From positions 1 through 64,000 of the forward strand of contig CAXSFE010000001.1 in assembly GCA_964236585.1 (NCBI GenBank): DNA of 64,000 nucleotides. The letters are read 5' to 3'. The translations under genes were made by a program, and so were the position numbers. The notes beneath the pieces were generated by a model. That model made no database searches, was not told the origin of the DNA, and saw nothing but the letters and a program-made list of their open reading frames with translations. Below, one piece after another: positions 43,081 through 52,334 of this stretch (positions within the stretch are counted from its first letter, which is position 1; the number at the start of each line of letters is the position of its first letter). The stretch comes from CAXSEF01 sp964236585. GTDB taxonomy: Bacteria; Pseudomonadota; Alphaproteobacteria; Acetobacterales; Acetobacteraceae.

Positions 43081-45182
43081 CAGCGCGGTGCCAGGAGGCC
43101 GGACCTGCGCAGGACCGGGCGCTGCGCTTCGAGCAGGCGGGAGGCGCCGTACAGCCCCGAGACGGCGCACAGCAGGCTGGCGCGCAGCGTGGCCGCGGCC
43201 CGGTCCTGCATTGCCCGGTCCTGCGTCGCGCACTCTGCGGTCGCGGCGGCGAGCGCCAGGCCCTCGTCGAGCAGGACCTGGGCGGCGGCCTCGATCGCAT
43301 CCGGCACCGGCTGGTGCAGGCTGGCGCGCGCGCGCTCGGCGGCACGGCGCAGCGCCGGCGCCTGCGCCACGGCGGCGTCCAGGCCGCCATCGGCGCGCCA
43401 GAGCGCCGTGTCGATCTCGCCGAGCGCCTGCAGGCGCGCAAGCAGCGCCAGCCTGGCCCCGGTGCGTGGCCCCAGCCACTGCTGGGCGGCGGCGAGACGG
43501 TCGTACTGCAGGGATTGCTGCTCCGCCTGGGTGGTGCCGCGGCGCGCACGGCGGTTCAGGCGATGCGCCAGGTCGTTTCCGATCGCGTCGGCGACGCGGA
43601 ACAGCCTGCGGTGCGGCGAGACCGGCAGGATCAGCCAGAACGAGGCCATCAGCATCGCCACGGCCACGAACTGCGCCGCGCACAGGTTGAGGAATGCGGA
43701 CAGGTCGTAGCTTTGCGGATTGGAGGGGGACAGCACGAGGCAGAAGAACAGCAGCATGCTGCCGCCCGGGCCGGCGGTCCTCGGCAGGCGGACCAGCAGG
43801 CAGAACAGGAAGCAGCACGGTGCCACGGCCAGCGCGAACGGCACGAAGCCTGCGACCAGCGGCAGGGCGAGGAACTTGACCAGGCCCGCGAGCAGGATCG
43901 GCAGCGGCAGGGCGAGCGCCATGGTGCGCCCGGCGAGCGAGGGGTTCGGCGTCATGCCGAGCAGGGCGACGAAGGCGGCGAGCTGCACCAGCATCGACGT
44001 GGAGCCGCTCCAGCCCGAGCAGATGCAGAACACTGCGCCCAGCCCGACCGCGATCATCGTGCGCACCGCGTTCAGGCAGGCGCCCACGACGTCGTGGTGC
44101 ACGCGCAGGCGCACGCGCCGGCCCAGCGGGGCGCCGGTGGCCAGCGTGTCGAGGCCGTCGCGGGCCAGCGCGTGCTGGGCCAGCAGGTCCTCCAGGCGGT
44201 CGAGAAGGAACGCGTCCTGCAGGCTCATCCCGTGCGACGCGACCGAGGCCGTCTGCAGGGTCGCGCCGGGTGCCGTGCGGCCGGCCGGCGCGGGGCCCGG
44301 CGCCGACGCGTCGGCGGGGTGCAGCAGGTCCAGCGCCGCGGAGGCGAGTCGCTGCCGCAGGGCCGCATCGGCGGGCTGCCAGCGCAGGCCGGCCTCGATC
44401 GCGCGCACGGCCGAGAGCATCCCGAACAGCGCCGCGATTGCGCTGCGCGCGCCGGCGGCGCGCAGCCGGCCGTCGGGCAGCTCGGTGGCGGCGTATCCCG
44501 CCTCCGTGCGCATCGCCAGCAGCGCCTGGACGAGGCGCATGCTGTGCGCGGTGTCGAGCGGCGCGGCGGTGCCGTGCAGCGCCCCGGCCGCGTGCTCCGT
44601 CACCTCGTCGAGCGTGCCGCGCAGGCGCGCGACGAGGGTCTGCCACGCGCCGCCCGGCGCGAAGGCCGCGTTGACCAGGGCGACGGCCGCGATGCCCACC
44701 ACGATCGCCGCGACGCGGTTGGCCGCGCTGTAGAAGGCGGCCTGCGGCATGTCGATGTCGGCCAGGGCGACGATGCCGACCGTGTAGCCGCACAGCACGG
44801 CACCGTACGAGCGGAAGTCCTTGAGCAGCGAGGCGACCGCCGTGCAGCCGCCGAGCCACAGCGCGAAGGCGACCAGCAGCATCGTGCGGTCCTGGCCGAA
44901 TGCCGCGACGAACCCGAGCGAGGCCACCCCGCCCAGCAGGGTTCCTGCCAGCCGCCAGGCGGCCTTGGACAGCGTCATGCCGACCGAGGGCTGGGCGACG
45001 ATCGCGACGCAGATGCCGGCGGTCGAGGCGCTGTCGAGCTGTATCCAGAAGGAGAACAGGTAGGCGAGCAGCAGCGACAGGGTGGTGCGCGACGCGAAGC
45101 CGACGGCGTCCGGGAGGAAACCGGGCAGCACCAGAAGCGGCTCTCGCGCAGTCTCTCGCGCAGTCGGGGCGGATGCGGACAT
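43080..45182 (-). CDS. FUSC-family efflux transporter (AaeB-like)
   Basis: 700 residues with two sets of about five to six transmembrane helices separated by cytoplasmic regions, the AaeB/FUSC layout. The first set begins near FASRTTLSLLLAYLFSFWIQ and includes VAQPSVGMTLSKAAWRLAGT, the FUSC core; the second begins near VGACLNAVRTMIAVGLGAVF. ATG 45182 gives MSASAPTARETAREPLLV. It is the first gene of the cluster, followed by DUF1656 (one-base overlap) and the HlyD-like adaptor. E. coli AaeB exports hydroxybenzoates under AaeR control; no regulator is adjacent here, so the substrate is open. Confidence 0.88.
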   Translation of the reverse strand: MSASAPTARETAREPLLVLPGFLPDAVGFASRTTLSLLLAYLFSFWIQLDSASTAGICVAIVAQPSVGMTLSKAAWRLAGTLLGGVASLGFVAAFGQDRTMLLVAFALWLGGCTAVASLLKDFRSYGAVLCGYTVGIVALADIDMPQAAFYSAANRVAAIVVGIAAVALVNAAFAPGGAWQTLVARLRGTLDEVTEHAAGALHGTAAPLDTAHSMRLVQALLAMRTEAGYAATELPDGRLRAAGARSAIAALFGMLSAVRAIEAGLRWQPADAALRQRLASAALDLLHPADASAPGPAPAGRTAPGATLQTASVASHGMSLQDAFLLDRLEDLLAQHALARDGLDTLATGAPLGRRVRLRVHHDVVGACLNAVRTMIAVGLGAVFCICSGWSGSTSMLVQLAAFVALLGMTPNPSLAGRTMALALPLPILLAGLVKFLALPLVAGFVPFALAVAPCCFLFCLLVRLPRTAGPGGSMLLFFCLVLSPSNPQSYDLSAFLNLCAAQFVAVAMLMASFWLILPVSPHRRLFRVADAIGNDLAHRLNRRARRGTTQAEQQSLQYDRLAAAQQWLGPRTGARLALLARLQALGEIDTALWRADGGLDAAVAQAPALRRAAERARASLHQPVPDAIEAAAQVLLDEGLALAAATAECATQDRAMQDRAAATLRASLLCAVSGLYGASRLLEAQRPVLRRSGLLAPR

Positions 45183-45318
45183 GGCCGGGCAGTGTCGGCC
45201 GGGCGCGGCGGGAAGAAAAGGCCGCGCCCGTCGGTCCTGGCGGGATGGACGGCGCATCGCCTTGCTGTCGGCCGCGTGCGGCGCAACATGCGTCCCTGGC
45301 GGGCAGGAGGCAGGCGGC

Positions 45319-45741
45319 ATGCGGCGCAACACTGTGGGCGTGGTCTGGGCGGTGGGACTTCTGCTGGCGGCGGGGCTTTACCTCGCCGGGCCGGACAGGT
45401 TCGGCACCGTCGTGGTCGAGGACCTCGCCTGGGCGACGGCGCAGGTGCAGGGCGCGTTCTACCTCCTCGGCGCGCAGGCGTTCGACGCGGCGCGAGCCCT
45501 GGCGATCGGGGTGTTCGCGGTGTTCGTGGCGTTGTGCCTCGTCGCCATGGGTCGCGGCCTGCGGGCGCGAGGCGCGCTGCTCGCGGTCGGCGCGGTCTAC
45601 CTGTTCCTGCTGCTCGGGCCGGACAGCGGCGAGCCGATCCTGCCGGACCGCTGGCTGGGCGCGCTGCTGGTGGCGGCGATCGGTGCGCTGATGATGACCC
45701 GGCGCCTGATGCTGCCGAGGAACGACACGCAGGTGATCTGA
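45319..45741 (+). CDS. Hypothetical four-helix membrane protein
   Basis: 140 residues. Four hydrophobic segments are visible: VVWAVGLLLAAGLYLAG, a weaker one after VEDLAWATAQ, ALAIGVFAVFVALCLVAMG, and LLAVGAVYLFLLLG with LGALLVAAIGALMMT at the end. ATG 45319 follows GCAGGAGG. No family was recognised. It is divergent from the FUSC gene with 136 bp between starts. Confidence 0.6.
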   Translation: MRRNTVGVVWAVGLLLAAGLYLAGPDRFGTVVVEDLAWATAQVQGAFYLLGAQAFDAARALAIGVFAVFVALCLVAMGRGLRARGALLAVGAVYLFLLLGPDSGEPILPDRWLGALLVAAIGALMMTRRLMLPRNDTQVI

Positions 45742-45754
45742 GAAGCGGAGACAA

Positions 45755-45873
45755 GCAAGGTTGAGGCTCTGCCTCAAACTCCGCCAAAGGCAAGCCTTTG
45801 GAATCCAATACTTAAGTGTAGGGTTTCCAAAGGGCTCGGCCTTTTGGCGGGTCTGGGCGGAGCCTAGCCTTGC
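45755..45873. repeat. Bipartite hairpin element, copy 20 (119 bp)
   Basis: Left hairpins TTGAGGC/GCCTCAA and CCAAAGGC/GCCTTTGG. CTTAAG at 45811-45816 is on the exact centre. The right inner hairpin is CCAAAGGGC/GCCTTTTGG (one mismatch). The right outer hairpin is CTGGGC/GCCTAG, ending CCTTGC. Confidence 0.9.
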
Positions 45874-45900
45874 TGGCCGATGGGACGGCAATCGCCGGCG

Positions 45901-46272
45901 TCACTTCAGCGGGTCGTGGCCCCAGTTCATCAGCGACTGGCGCCAGCGTGAGTCGGCGACGTCGCCGTGCGGGCGCTGGGCCGCGTGGCGGTGCACGTAG
46001 CCGGTGACCTTGCGCATCATGTCGTATTCGGCGTCGCCGTAGCGGTCCTGGTGCAGGTCGTGCAGGGCGAGGATCTCGCGGCCCATCCGATGGCCCACGG
46101 CCTCCTCGCCGTCAGGGTCGCTCACCCGCTCGCCACCTTCCGTCATGCCGACGGAGCGGCTGTCCACGGTGTCGAGCCAGCGCCGCAGCTCGGCGGGCGT
46201 CATGTTGACGGCGTCGTGGTAGTCGGCGCGCACCTGACGCTTGTCGTCGTCGGAAAGCGTCTGTCCCGTCAT
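45901..46272 (-). CDS. DUF3140 family protein
   Basis: 123 residues. The family pattern can be followed: ELRRWLDTVDSRSVGM, then EEAVGHRMGREILALHD, MMRKVTGYVHRHAAQRP and the end DSRWRQSLMNWGHDPLK. DUF3140 proteins are small soluble proteins of unknown function. ATG 46272 gives MTGQTLSDDDKRQ. The gene stands alone between repeats. Confidence 0.8.
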   Translation of the reverse strand: MTGQTLSDDDKRQVRADYHDAVNMTPAELRRWLDTVDSRSVGMTEGGERVSDPDGEEAVGHRMGREILALHDLHQDRYGDAEYDMMRKVTGYVHRHAAQRPHGDVADSRWRQSLMNWGHDPLK

Positions 46273-46396
46273 CGCCCGCTCCTCTGCCACTGATCGGTCT
46301 GCATCATGCTGAACGCATCTGGCGCGGGATAGCTGCATGGCGTGGCGCCGGAGCCGTGCCCTGGGGCGTGCCGGACACCCGCTGCCTCGAACACGA

Positions 46397-46567
46397 GCAA
46401 GGCTGTGCTCCTTTCCGCCGGTCTCCAGTGGCCCAAGCGGGCCATCGGGAGCTTCGGCCAGCCCCACCCAGACCCGTCGAAGCCAGAAGCCTCCGGCAAC
46501 CTCCTCTTGAGGAGTGGTTTCCAAAGGCGAGCCTTTGGCGGAGTTTGAGGCAGAGCCTCAACCTTGC
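46397..46567. repeat. Bipartite hairpin element, copy 21, left half altered
   Basis: The right half is intact (CCAAAGGC/GCCTTTGG, TTGAGGC/GCCTCAA, CCTTGC). The left half starts GCAAGG but is interrupted by a segment like the insertion in copy 17 (CAGTGGCCCAAGCGGGCCATCGGGA). Confidence 0.75.
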
Positions 46568-46579
46568 CTGCCGGCCAGC

Positions 46580-47800
46580 CTAGAGCGCTGACGCCGCGGC
46601 GGCGCCCAGGCCCACCACCAGCCAGGGCGGCACGCGCCACGTCGCCAGCAGGAGGAACGCGGCGAGGGCGAGGGCGAAGTCGGCCGGCGTGGCGATGGCG
46701 GTGGTCCAGACCGGGGTGTAGAGCGCGGCCAGCAGGACGCCGACCACCGACGCGTTGACGCCGGCCAGCGCCGCCCGCACGACCGGGCGGCGGCGCAGTC
46801 CTTCCCAGAACGGCAGCACGCCGACCAGCAGCAGGAACGAGGGCAGGTAGATCGCGCCCAGGCAGAGCGCGCCGCCGGCCCAGCCCGAGGGCCCCGGGCG
46901 CATCGCGGCGCCGAGATAGGCGGCGAAGGTGAACAGCGGGCCAGGCATGGCCTGGACCGCGCCGTAGCCGGCGAGGAAGCGGTCGTCGCCGATCCAGCCG
47001 GGCGGGACCACGGCGTCGCGCAGCAGCGGCAGCACGACGTGGCCGCCGCCGAACACCAGGGCGCCGGCGCGGTAGAAGCGGCTGACGAGGTCGAGGGGGT
47101 GGCTCGGCACGAGCACGGCCAGCGCCGGCAGGCCGAGCAGCAGGACCGGGAAGGCGGCGAGGCAGCCCAGCGCCAGGGCGCGCGGCACGGCGACGCCGAG
47201 GTGCGCGGTGGCGGGCGCTGGCGTGGGCACGACCAGGCGCCAGCCGATCGCGGCGCCGAGCAGGATGGCGCAGAGCTGGCCTGCGGCGGTGGGCACGGCG
47301 AGGACGAGGATGGCGCTGGCGGCGGCCAGGGTCAGGCGGGTGCGATCGGGGCACAGGGTCGTGGCCATGCCGCGCACGGCCTGGGCGACCACGGCGACGG
47401 CGACGATGCGCAGGCCGTGCAGCCAGGCGGCGTGGCCGGGGTCGGCCATCCGGGCGACGCCTTCGGCGAACAGGACCATCGCGATGGCGGAGGGCAGGGT
47501 GAAGCTGGCCCAGGCGGCGAGGCCGCCGGGCAGGCCGGCGCGCAGGAGGCCGAGGCTGACGCCGACCTGGGAGGAGGCGGGGCCGGGGAGGAACTGGCAG
47601 AGGGCGACGATGTCGGCGTAGGCGGCCTCGTCGAGCCAGCGGCGTCGCTCGACGAACTCGGCGCGGAAGTAGCCGAGGTGGGCGATGGGGCCGCCGAAGC
47701 TGGTGCAGCCGAGGCGGAGGAACGCGGCGAACACGGCGGCGGGGGAATCGTGCGTGCGTGCGGAGCGCGGGGTGGGTGAGGTCGGCGCGTCCGGGGGCAT
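46580..47800 (-). CDS. chrA: Chromate transporter ChrA (long form)
   Basis: 406 residues made of two homologous halves, as in long-chain CHR transporters. Each half starts with the family motif: FLRLGCTSFGGPIAHLGYFR with CQFLPGPASSQVGVSLG in the first, and FYRAGALVFGGGHVVLPLLR with GYGAVQAMPGPLFTFAAYLG in the second. About ten to twelve helices. ChrA exports chromate from the cytoplasm. No chrB regulator lies nearby. ATG 47800 gives MPPDAPTSPTPRSART. Confidence 0.92.
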   Translation of the reverse strand: MPPDAPTSPTPRSARTHDSPAAVFAAFLRLGCTSFGGPIAHLGYFRAEFVERRRWLDEAAYADIVALCQFLPGPASSQVGVSLGLLRAGLPGGLAAWASFTLPSAIAMVLFAEGVARMADPGHAAWLHGLRIVAVAVVAQAVRGMATTLCPDRTRLTLAAASAILVLAVPTAAGQLCAILLGAAIGWRLVVPTPAPATAHLGVAVPRALALGCLAAFPVLLLGLPALAVLVPSHPLDLVSRFYRAGALVFGGGHVVLPLLRDAVVPPGWIGDDRFLAGYGAVQAMPGPLFTFAAYLGAAMRPGPSGWAGGALCLGAIYLPSFLLLVGVLPFWEGLRRRPVVRAALAGVNASVVGVLLAALYTPVWTTAIATPADFALALAAFLLLATWRVPPWLVVGLGAAAASAL

Positions 47801-47890
47801 GGCGAGGTCTCACGGCGGCTTGAGCGCGGGGGCCGGGTAGAAGGTAGCGCAGCAGGAAGGTGAGCGGGCAGGAAACTCCGAACCCGGGAG

Positions 47891-47961
47891 AGGCCGGTCC
47901 AGGGGCGGCTCGCCCCATCCTTCAAGCAGGGGCGGAGTTTGAGGCAGAGCCTCAACCTTGC
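47891..47961. repeat. Bipartite hairpin element, copy 22 (condensed)
   Basis: GGCCGGTCCAGGGGCGG..CGCCCC, then CCTTCAAGCA as in copies 1 and 3, GGCGGAGT and TTGAGGC/GCCTCAA with CCTTGC. Two right halves appear fused. It ends 16 bp from the priA stop. Confidence 0.7.
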
Positions 47962-47976
47962 CTGCCTGTCCTGCGC

Positions 47977-50349
47977 TCAGAGGAACGACACCGGATCGAC
48001 GTCGACGTCGACGCGCACGCCGCGCCCGACCGGCACGCGGGCGAGCCATTCGCGCAGGATCGGCTGGACGGCGATCTCGCGGCGCGTGCGCAGCAGCAGG
48101 CGGCGGCGGTGGCGGCCGCGCAGGATGGCGAGCGGGGCCGGCGCCGGGCCAAGCACGGTGACGCCGTCGCCGTGCGGGGCGGTGAGGCCGAGGGCGCGCG
48201 CGGTGGCGTCTGCGTCGGCCTGGGTGTCGGCGCTGACGATCAGGGCGGCGAGGCGGCCGTAGGGGGGCCAGTGGCCGGGGCGGCGCTCGTCGGCCTCGCG
48301 GGCCATGAAGGCGGCGAGGTCGCCCTGCAGCAGGGCCTGCATGACGGGATGCTCGGGGGAGAAGGTCTGCAGCATCACGCGGCCGGGGCTCTCGGCGCGG
48401 CCGGCGCGGCCGGCGACCTGGTGGAGGAGCTGGACGGTGCGCTCGGAGGCGCGCAGGTCGCCGCCGCCGAGGCCGAGGTCGGCGTCGACCACGCCGACCA
48501 GCGTGAGGTGGGGGAAGTGCCAGCCCTTGGCGACGATCTGGGTGCCGATGATCAGGTCGACCTCGCGGGCGGAGATGGCGCGGGCGGCCTCCGCGGCGGC
48601 GTGCGGGCCGGGCAGGGTGTCGCTGGCCATCACCAGGGTGCGCGCGTCGGGGAACAGCAGCGCGGCCTCCTCGGTGATGCGCTCCACGCCGGGGCCGATC
48701 GGCGTCAGGCTGTGCTCGGCGCCGCAGGTCGGGCACAGGGTGGGGATCGGCTCGCCGTGGCCGCAGTGGTGGCAGGTGAGCACGCGGCGCGCGCGGTGCT
48801 CGACCAGCCAGGCGGTGCAGTTCGGGCAGCCCATGCGGTGGCCGCAGGCGCGGCACAGGGTGAGCGGCGCGTAGCCGCGGCGGTTGAGGAACAGCATCGC
48901 CTGCTCGCCGCGCGCGAAGGTCTCGTGCGCCGCCTCGGCCAGCAGCGGGGAGATGAACTTCCCCCGCTCCGGCGGGTGGTCGCGCAGGTCGATGGCGGCG
49001 ACGCTGGGCAGGGTGGCGCCGCCGTGGCGCGCGGCCAGCGTCAGACGCCGGTAGCGGCCGAGGTCGACGTTGGCCAGCGTCTCCAGGCTCGGTGTCGCCG
49101 AGACCAGGACGCAGGCGGCCTCGGACAGGCGGGCGCGGACCACGGCCATGTCGCGGGCGTGGTAGTTGACGCCGTCCTCCTGCTTGAAGGCGGTCTCGTG
49201 CTCCTCGTCGACGATGACCAGGCCCAGCTCGGGGAACGGTAGGAACAGGGCGGAGCGGGCGCCGACCACCACCGGCGCGGTGCCGTCGGCCACCGCGCGC
49301 CAGGTGACGCGGCGGGTGCGCGAGGCGAGGTCGGAGTGCCAGACCGCCGGCGCGGTGCCGAAGCGGCGCTCGAAGCGCTCCAGCCACTGCGAGGACAGGG
49401 CGATCTCGGGGAGCAGCACCAGTGCCTGGCGGCCCTGCGCGAGGCACTCGGCGACGGCCTCCAGGTAGATCTCGGTCTTGCCGGAGCCGGTGACGCCGTC
49501 GAGCAGGGTGACGGAGAAGCGGCACGCCGCCGCCTCCGCGCGCAGCACCGCGGCGGCGCGGGTCTGGTCGGGGGAAAGCGCGGGGCCGGGGTGCGCGGGG
49601 TCGGGCGGCAGGAACGGCGGGGCAGTGGGCAGCGCCACCGGCAGGATCAGCCCGGACTGCGCCATGCCGCGGATCAGCCCGGTGGACACGCCGGCGAGGC
49701 GCGCCAGCTCCGCCCCGCCGCGCGGCCCGTCGCGCAGGGCGTCGAGCACCAGGCGGCGCTGCGGGGTGAGGCGCGGCGGGCGGGGCGGGCCGTTCCCGGC
49801 GCCCCCGGCCTCCTCCGCGCCGGGGCGCGGCGAGTCGTCGGGCGCAGGCGCCAGGGTCCAGCCGGGCGCGGGCGTCGGCGGCGACAGGGCGTTGACACGC
49901 AGCGTCATCGCCAGCACGTCGCCCGGCGCGGACAGCGTGTACTGCGCCACCCAGTCCACGAACCGTCGCAGCGCCGCGGGCAGCGGCGGCGCGTCGAGCC
50001 GGGCGGCCACCGGCTTGAGCCGCGAGTCGGCCACCGCGGGCCCGGACGGCGCGTCCCACACCACGCCGATCTCGGCGCGGCGGTTCAGCGGCACCAGCAC
50101 GATGTCGCCGGGCTCGAGCGGCAGGTGCGCCGGCGCCGCATAGTCGAACGGCCCGACGAACGGGTAGGGTAGCAGCACCGGCACCCGCGGCACGGCGGGG
50201 GATTCCACGACAGGGGACACCGACACGGCGGACCCGCGTCGCCTGCGCTTCGGCCCGGGCGGGGACGCCGCCCCGGCCCGACCGCTGGGCACGACGGCGT
50301 CGTCCTGTATGGTGGGCAGGCTGAACTGCGGGGGGACGGACCTGCTCAT
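47977..50349 (-). CDS. priA: Primosomal replication restart helicase PriA
   Basis: 790 residues. The N-terminal DNA-binding domain begins about residue 55 (RVPVLLPYPFVGPFDYAAPA). The helicase follows: Walker A DGVTGSGKTEIYLE, DEEHETAFKQ (the DEAH-like box), and helicase motif VSATPSLETL. The zinc-binding region has the expected cysteine pairs (LCRACGHRMGCPNC, CHHCGH, LCPTCGAE). PriA restarts stalled forks away from oriC. ATG 50349 gives a basic, probably disordered 55-residue lead. It is divergent from DUF484 with 74 bp between starts. Confidence 0.96.
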   Translation of the reverse strand: MSRSVPPQFSLPTIQDDAVVPSGRAGAASPPGPKRRRRGSAVSVSPVVESPAVPRVPVLLPYPFVGPFDYAAPAHLPLEPGDIVLVPLNRRAEIGVVWDAPSGPAVADSRLKPVAARLDAPPLPAALRRFVDWVAQYTLSAPGDVLAMTLRVNALSPPTPAPGWTLAPAPDDSPRPGAEEAGGAGNGPPRPPRLTPQRRLVLDALRDGPRGGAELARLAGVSTGLIRGMAQSGLILPVALPTAPPFLPPDPAHPGPALSPDQTRAAAVLRAEAAACRFSVTLLDGVTGSGKTEIYLEAVAECLAQGRQALVLLPEIALSSQWLERFERRFGTAPAVWHSDLASRTRRVTWRAVADGTAPVVVGARSALFLPFPELGLVIVDEEHETAFKQEDGVNYHARDMAVVRARLSEAACVLVSATPSLETLANVDLGRYRRLTLAARHGGATLPSVAAIDLRDHPPERGKFISPLLAEAAHETFARGEQAMLFLNRRGYAPLTLCRACGHRMGCPNCTAWLVEHRARRVLTCHHCGHGEPIPTLCPTCGAEHSLTPIGPGVERITEEAALLFPDARTLVMASDTLPGPHAAAEAARAISAREVDLIIGTQIVAKGWHFPHLTLVGVVDADLGLGGGDLRASERTVQLLHQVAGRAGRAESPGRVMLQTFSPEHPVMQALLQGDLAAFMAREADERRPGHWPPYGRLAALIVSADTQADADATARALGLTAPHGDGVTVLGPAPAPLAILRGRHRRRLLLRTRREIAVQPILREWLARVPVGRGVRVDVDVDPVSFL

Positions 50350-50423
50350 GCGAGCGATATTTCGGTGGTGTGCGGCGCGACCGCAACCGGGCATGCGCGT
50401 CCCGTGACGCCGGCCGCCCCGCG

Positions 50424-51074
50424 ATGACGGATGTCGCCAGCCCCGGGCCGCCGCCGTCCGACGAGGCGGTGGAGCGGTTCCTGGCCGCGCGGCCCGGCTG
50501 GCTGGCGCAGCATCCGGCGCTGTACGGCCTGCTGGAGCCGCCGGAGCGCGTTCACGGCGAGCCGCTGGCGGACCACATGGCGGCGATGCTGCGCCTCGAG
50601 CGCACGCGCGCCGCGGCGGCACGGCACTCGGCCGACAGGGTGGTGGAGGACCGGCGCGCGGCCGCCGGGCTGGCCGGGCGGGTGCACTGCTGCGTGCTGG
50701 CGCTGATCGCCGCGGCCGACCCGGTGGAGTGCGTGTCTGCGGAGTTGCCCGGCCTGCTCGGGGTGGATGCGGCGGCCCTGTGCGCCGAGGGCGCGGCGCA
50801 GCGCGGCGTCCGGCCCCTGCCGCCGGGCACGCTGGCCGGCCTGCTGGACGGCCGCGACGTGGTCGTGCGCGCGGCGCCGCCGGACGCACGCGCACTGCAC
50901 GCGGAGGCGGCGGCGCTCGCGTGCCACGACGCCCTGATCCGGGTGCCGACCCGCCCCGGCCGCCTGCTGCTGCTGGCCTCGCGCGACGCGGACCGCCTGT
51001 GCGCCGATCGCGAGGCGCTGGCGTTCCTGGGCCGCGCGGTGGCGGCGGCCCTGGCACGGCGCGACGAGGCATGA
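50424..51074 (+). CDS. DUF484 family protein
   Basis: 216 residues. The family start is clear: SDEAVERFLAARPGWLAQHP, then LLEPPERVHGEPLADHMAAM and a GAF-like C-terminal half. DUF484 is a conserved neighbour of xerC in many proteobacteria, and here xerC follows on the same strand. The role of the family is not known. The conserved pair is split by a full hairpin repeat whose left end begins at the DUF484 stop. Confidence 0.87.
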   Translation: MTDVASPGPPPSDEAVERFLAARPGWLAQHPALYGLLEPPERVHGEPLADHMAAMLRLERTRAAAARHSADRVVEDRRAAAGLAGRVHCCVLALIAAADPVECVSAELPGLLGVDAAALCAEGAAQRGVRPLPPGTLAGLLDGRDVVVRAAPPDARALHAEAAALACHDALIRVPTRPGRLLLLASRDADRLCADREALAFLGRAVAAALARRDEA

Positions 51075-51196
51075 CAAGGAAGGTTGAGGCTCTGCCTCAA
51101 ACTCCGCCAAAGGCAAGCCATTGGAATCCGACTCTTAAGTCCAGGGTTTCCAAAGGGCTCGGCCCTTTGGCGGGTTCGGGCAGAGCCCGACCTTGC
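51074..51196. repeat. Bipartite hairpin element, copy 23, between DUF484 and xerC
   Basis: Left hairpins TTGAGGC/GCCTCAA and CCAAAGGC/GCCATTGG (one mismatch). CTTAAG at 51134-51139 is at the centre. Right hairpins CCAAAGGGC/GCCCTTTGG and TCGGGC/GCCCGA, then CCTTGCTTCC. It fills almost the whole gap between two normally adjacent genes. Confidence 0.92.
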
Positions 51197-51219
51197 TTCC
51201 TGCTTCAGGCCGAGCCTCG

Positions 51220-52134
51220 GTGACCTCCGCGCGCGAGGCCGCCGCGGACTTCCTCGACTGGCTGGCGCGCGAGCGCAGGGCCTCGCCGCTGACGGTGGAG
51301 GCCTATGCGCGTGACCTCGGCGTGTTCGAGGCGTTCCTCGCGGGCCATCTCGGCGGCCCGGTGGCGCTCGACGACCTGGCCCGGCTCGGCCAGTCCGACC
51401 TGCGCGCCTGGCTTGCGGCGGGGGCTGCGGCGGGGCGCGGGAACGCCACCCGGGCGCGCCAGCTCGCCGCGGTGCGCAGCTTCTACCGCTTCCTCGCGCG
51501 CCGGCATGGCGTCACCAACCCGGCGGCCTCGCTGCTGGGCACGCCGCGCGCCCGCCCGCCGGCGCCGCGCGCCCTGACCCCTGACCAGGCCCGTGCCGCG
51601 TCGGCCGGCGTCGGCGAGGCGTCGGACACCGCCTTCACCCAGGCGCGCGACACGGCGCTGTTCACGCTGCTGTACGGCAGCGGCCTGCGCATCGCCGAGG
51701 CGCTGTCGCTCGCGGTGCGCGAGGCGCCGCGGCCGGGCGAGGACGCGGCGCTGCGGGTGAGCGGCAAGGGCGGGCGGCAGCGCATCGTGCCGGTGCTGCC
51801 GGTGGTGCGTGCCGCGATCGGCGCCTGGCTGGCGCTGCACCCGGACCCGGAGCCGGACTCGCCGCTGTTCGTGGGCACGAAGGGCGGGCGGCTGAACGCC
51901 GGCGTGGCGCAGCGGGTGCTGCGCGACTTCCGGCGCCAGGCCGGGCTGCCGGAGCACGCGACGCCGCACGCGCTGCGCCACTCCTTCGCGACGCACCTGC
52001 TGGAGGGCGGCGCGGACCTGCGCTCGATCCAGGAGCTGCTGGGCCACGCCACCCTGTCGACCACGCAGCGCTACACCGCGGTGGACACGCCACGGCTGCT
52101 GGAGGTCTGGCAGAGGACGCACCCGCGGGGGTGA
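51220..52134 (+). CDS. xerC: Tyrosine recombinase XerC
   Basis: 304 residues from GTG 51220 (MTSAREAAADFLDWLARERR). An upstream TTG at 51193 lies in the repeat and was rejected. The N-terminal SAM-like DNA-binding domain is followed by the catalytic domain with LYGSGLRIAEALSL (first Arg), KGGRQRIVPV (Lys), HALRHSFATHLL (HxxR), GHATLSTTQRYTAVD with the final His/Trp position and Tyr nucleophile. XerC with XerD resolves chromosome dimers at dif. No dif-like site was identified in this window. Confidence 0.93.
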   Translation: MTSAREAAADFLDWLARERRASPLTVEAYARDLGVFEAFLAGHLGGPVALDDLARLGQSDLRAWLAAGAAAGRGNATRARQLAAVRSFYRFLARRHGVTNPAASLLGTPRARPPAPRALTPDQARAASAGVGEASDTAFTQARDTALFTLLYGSGLRIAEALSLAVREAPRPGEDAALRVSGKGGRQRIVPVLPVVRAAIGAWLALHPDPEPDSPLFVGTKGGRLNAGVAQRVLRDFRRQAGLPEHATPHALRHSFATHLLEGGADLRSIQELLGHATLSTTQRYTAVDTPRLLEVWQRTHPRG

Positions 52135-52138
52135 GGAA

Positions 52139-52255
52139 GGTAAGGCCAGGGCTCTGCCCTGGACCCGCCAGGGCGAGCCGCCCTGGACCGGCACCACGAA
52201 GGCACAGGCTCCAGGGGCGCCGGGGTCCGGGGGGCGGCTCGCCCCCCGGCCTTGC
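52139..52255. repeat. Bipartite hairpin element, copy 24
   Basis: Left hairpins CCAGGGC/GCCCTGG twice, then GGACCGGC. The right half holds a different arm type, CCGGGGGGC/GCCCCCCGG, and ends CCTTGC. A short further trace (GCAAGGCCGGGGCTCTGCCCTGCC) lies at 52846-52868 behind the next gene. Confidence 0.8.
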
Positions 52256-52334
52256 GTCCGCCGCCGGGTTGCCGGTCCAGCCGGCGCGCGTCTAGGGTCG
52301 CGCCAACCAGAAACCGAGACGGGGACTCGCCGGG

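Noticed and set aside
41307..45764. Very long plus-strand open frame (about 1485 codons)
   Set aside because: It crosses the tRNA, a repeat and the aae-like cluster on the opposite strand; it has no motifs and arises from the lack of AT-rich stops.
51220..52134. Phage or integron integrase
   Set aside because: The pairing with DUF484 and the XerC-type motifs and length fit the housekeeping recombinase.
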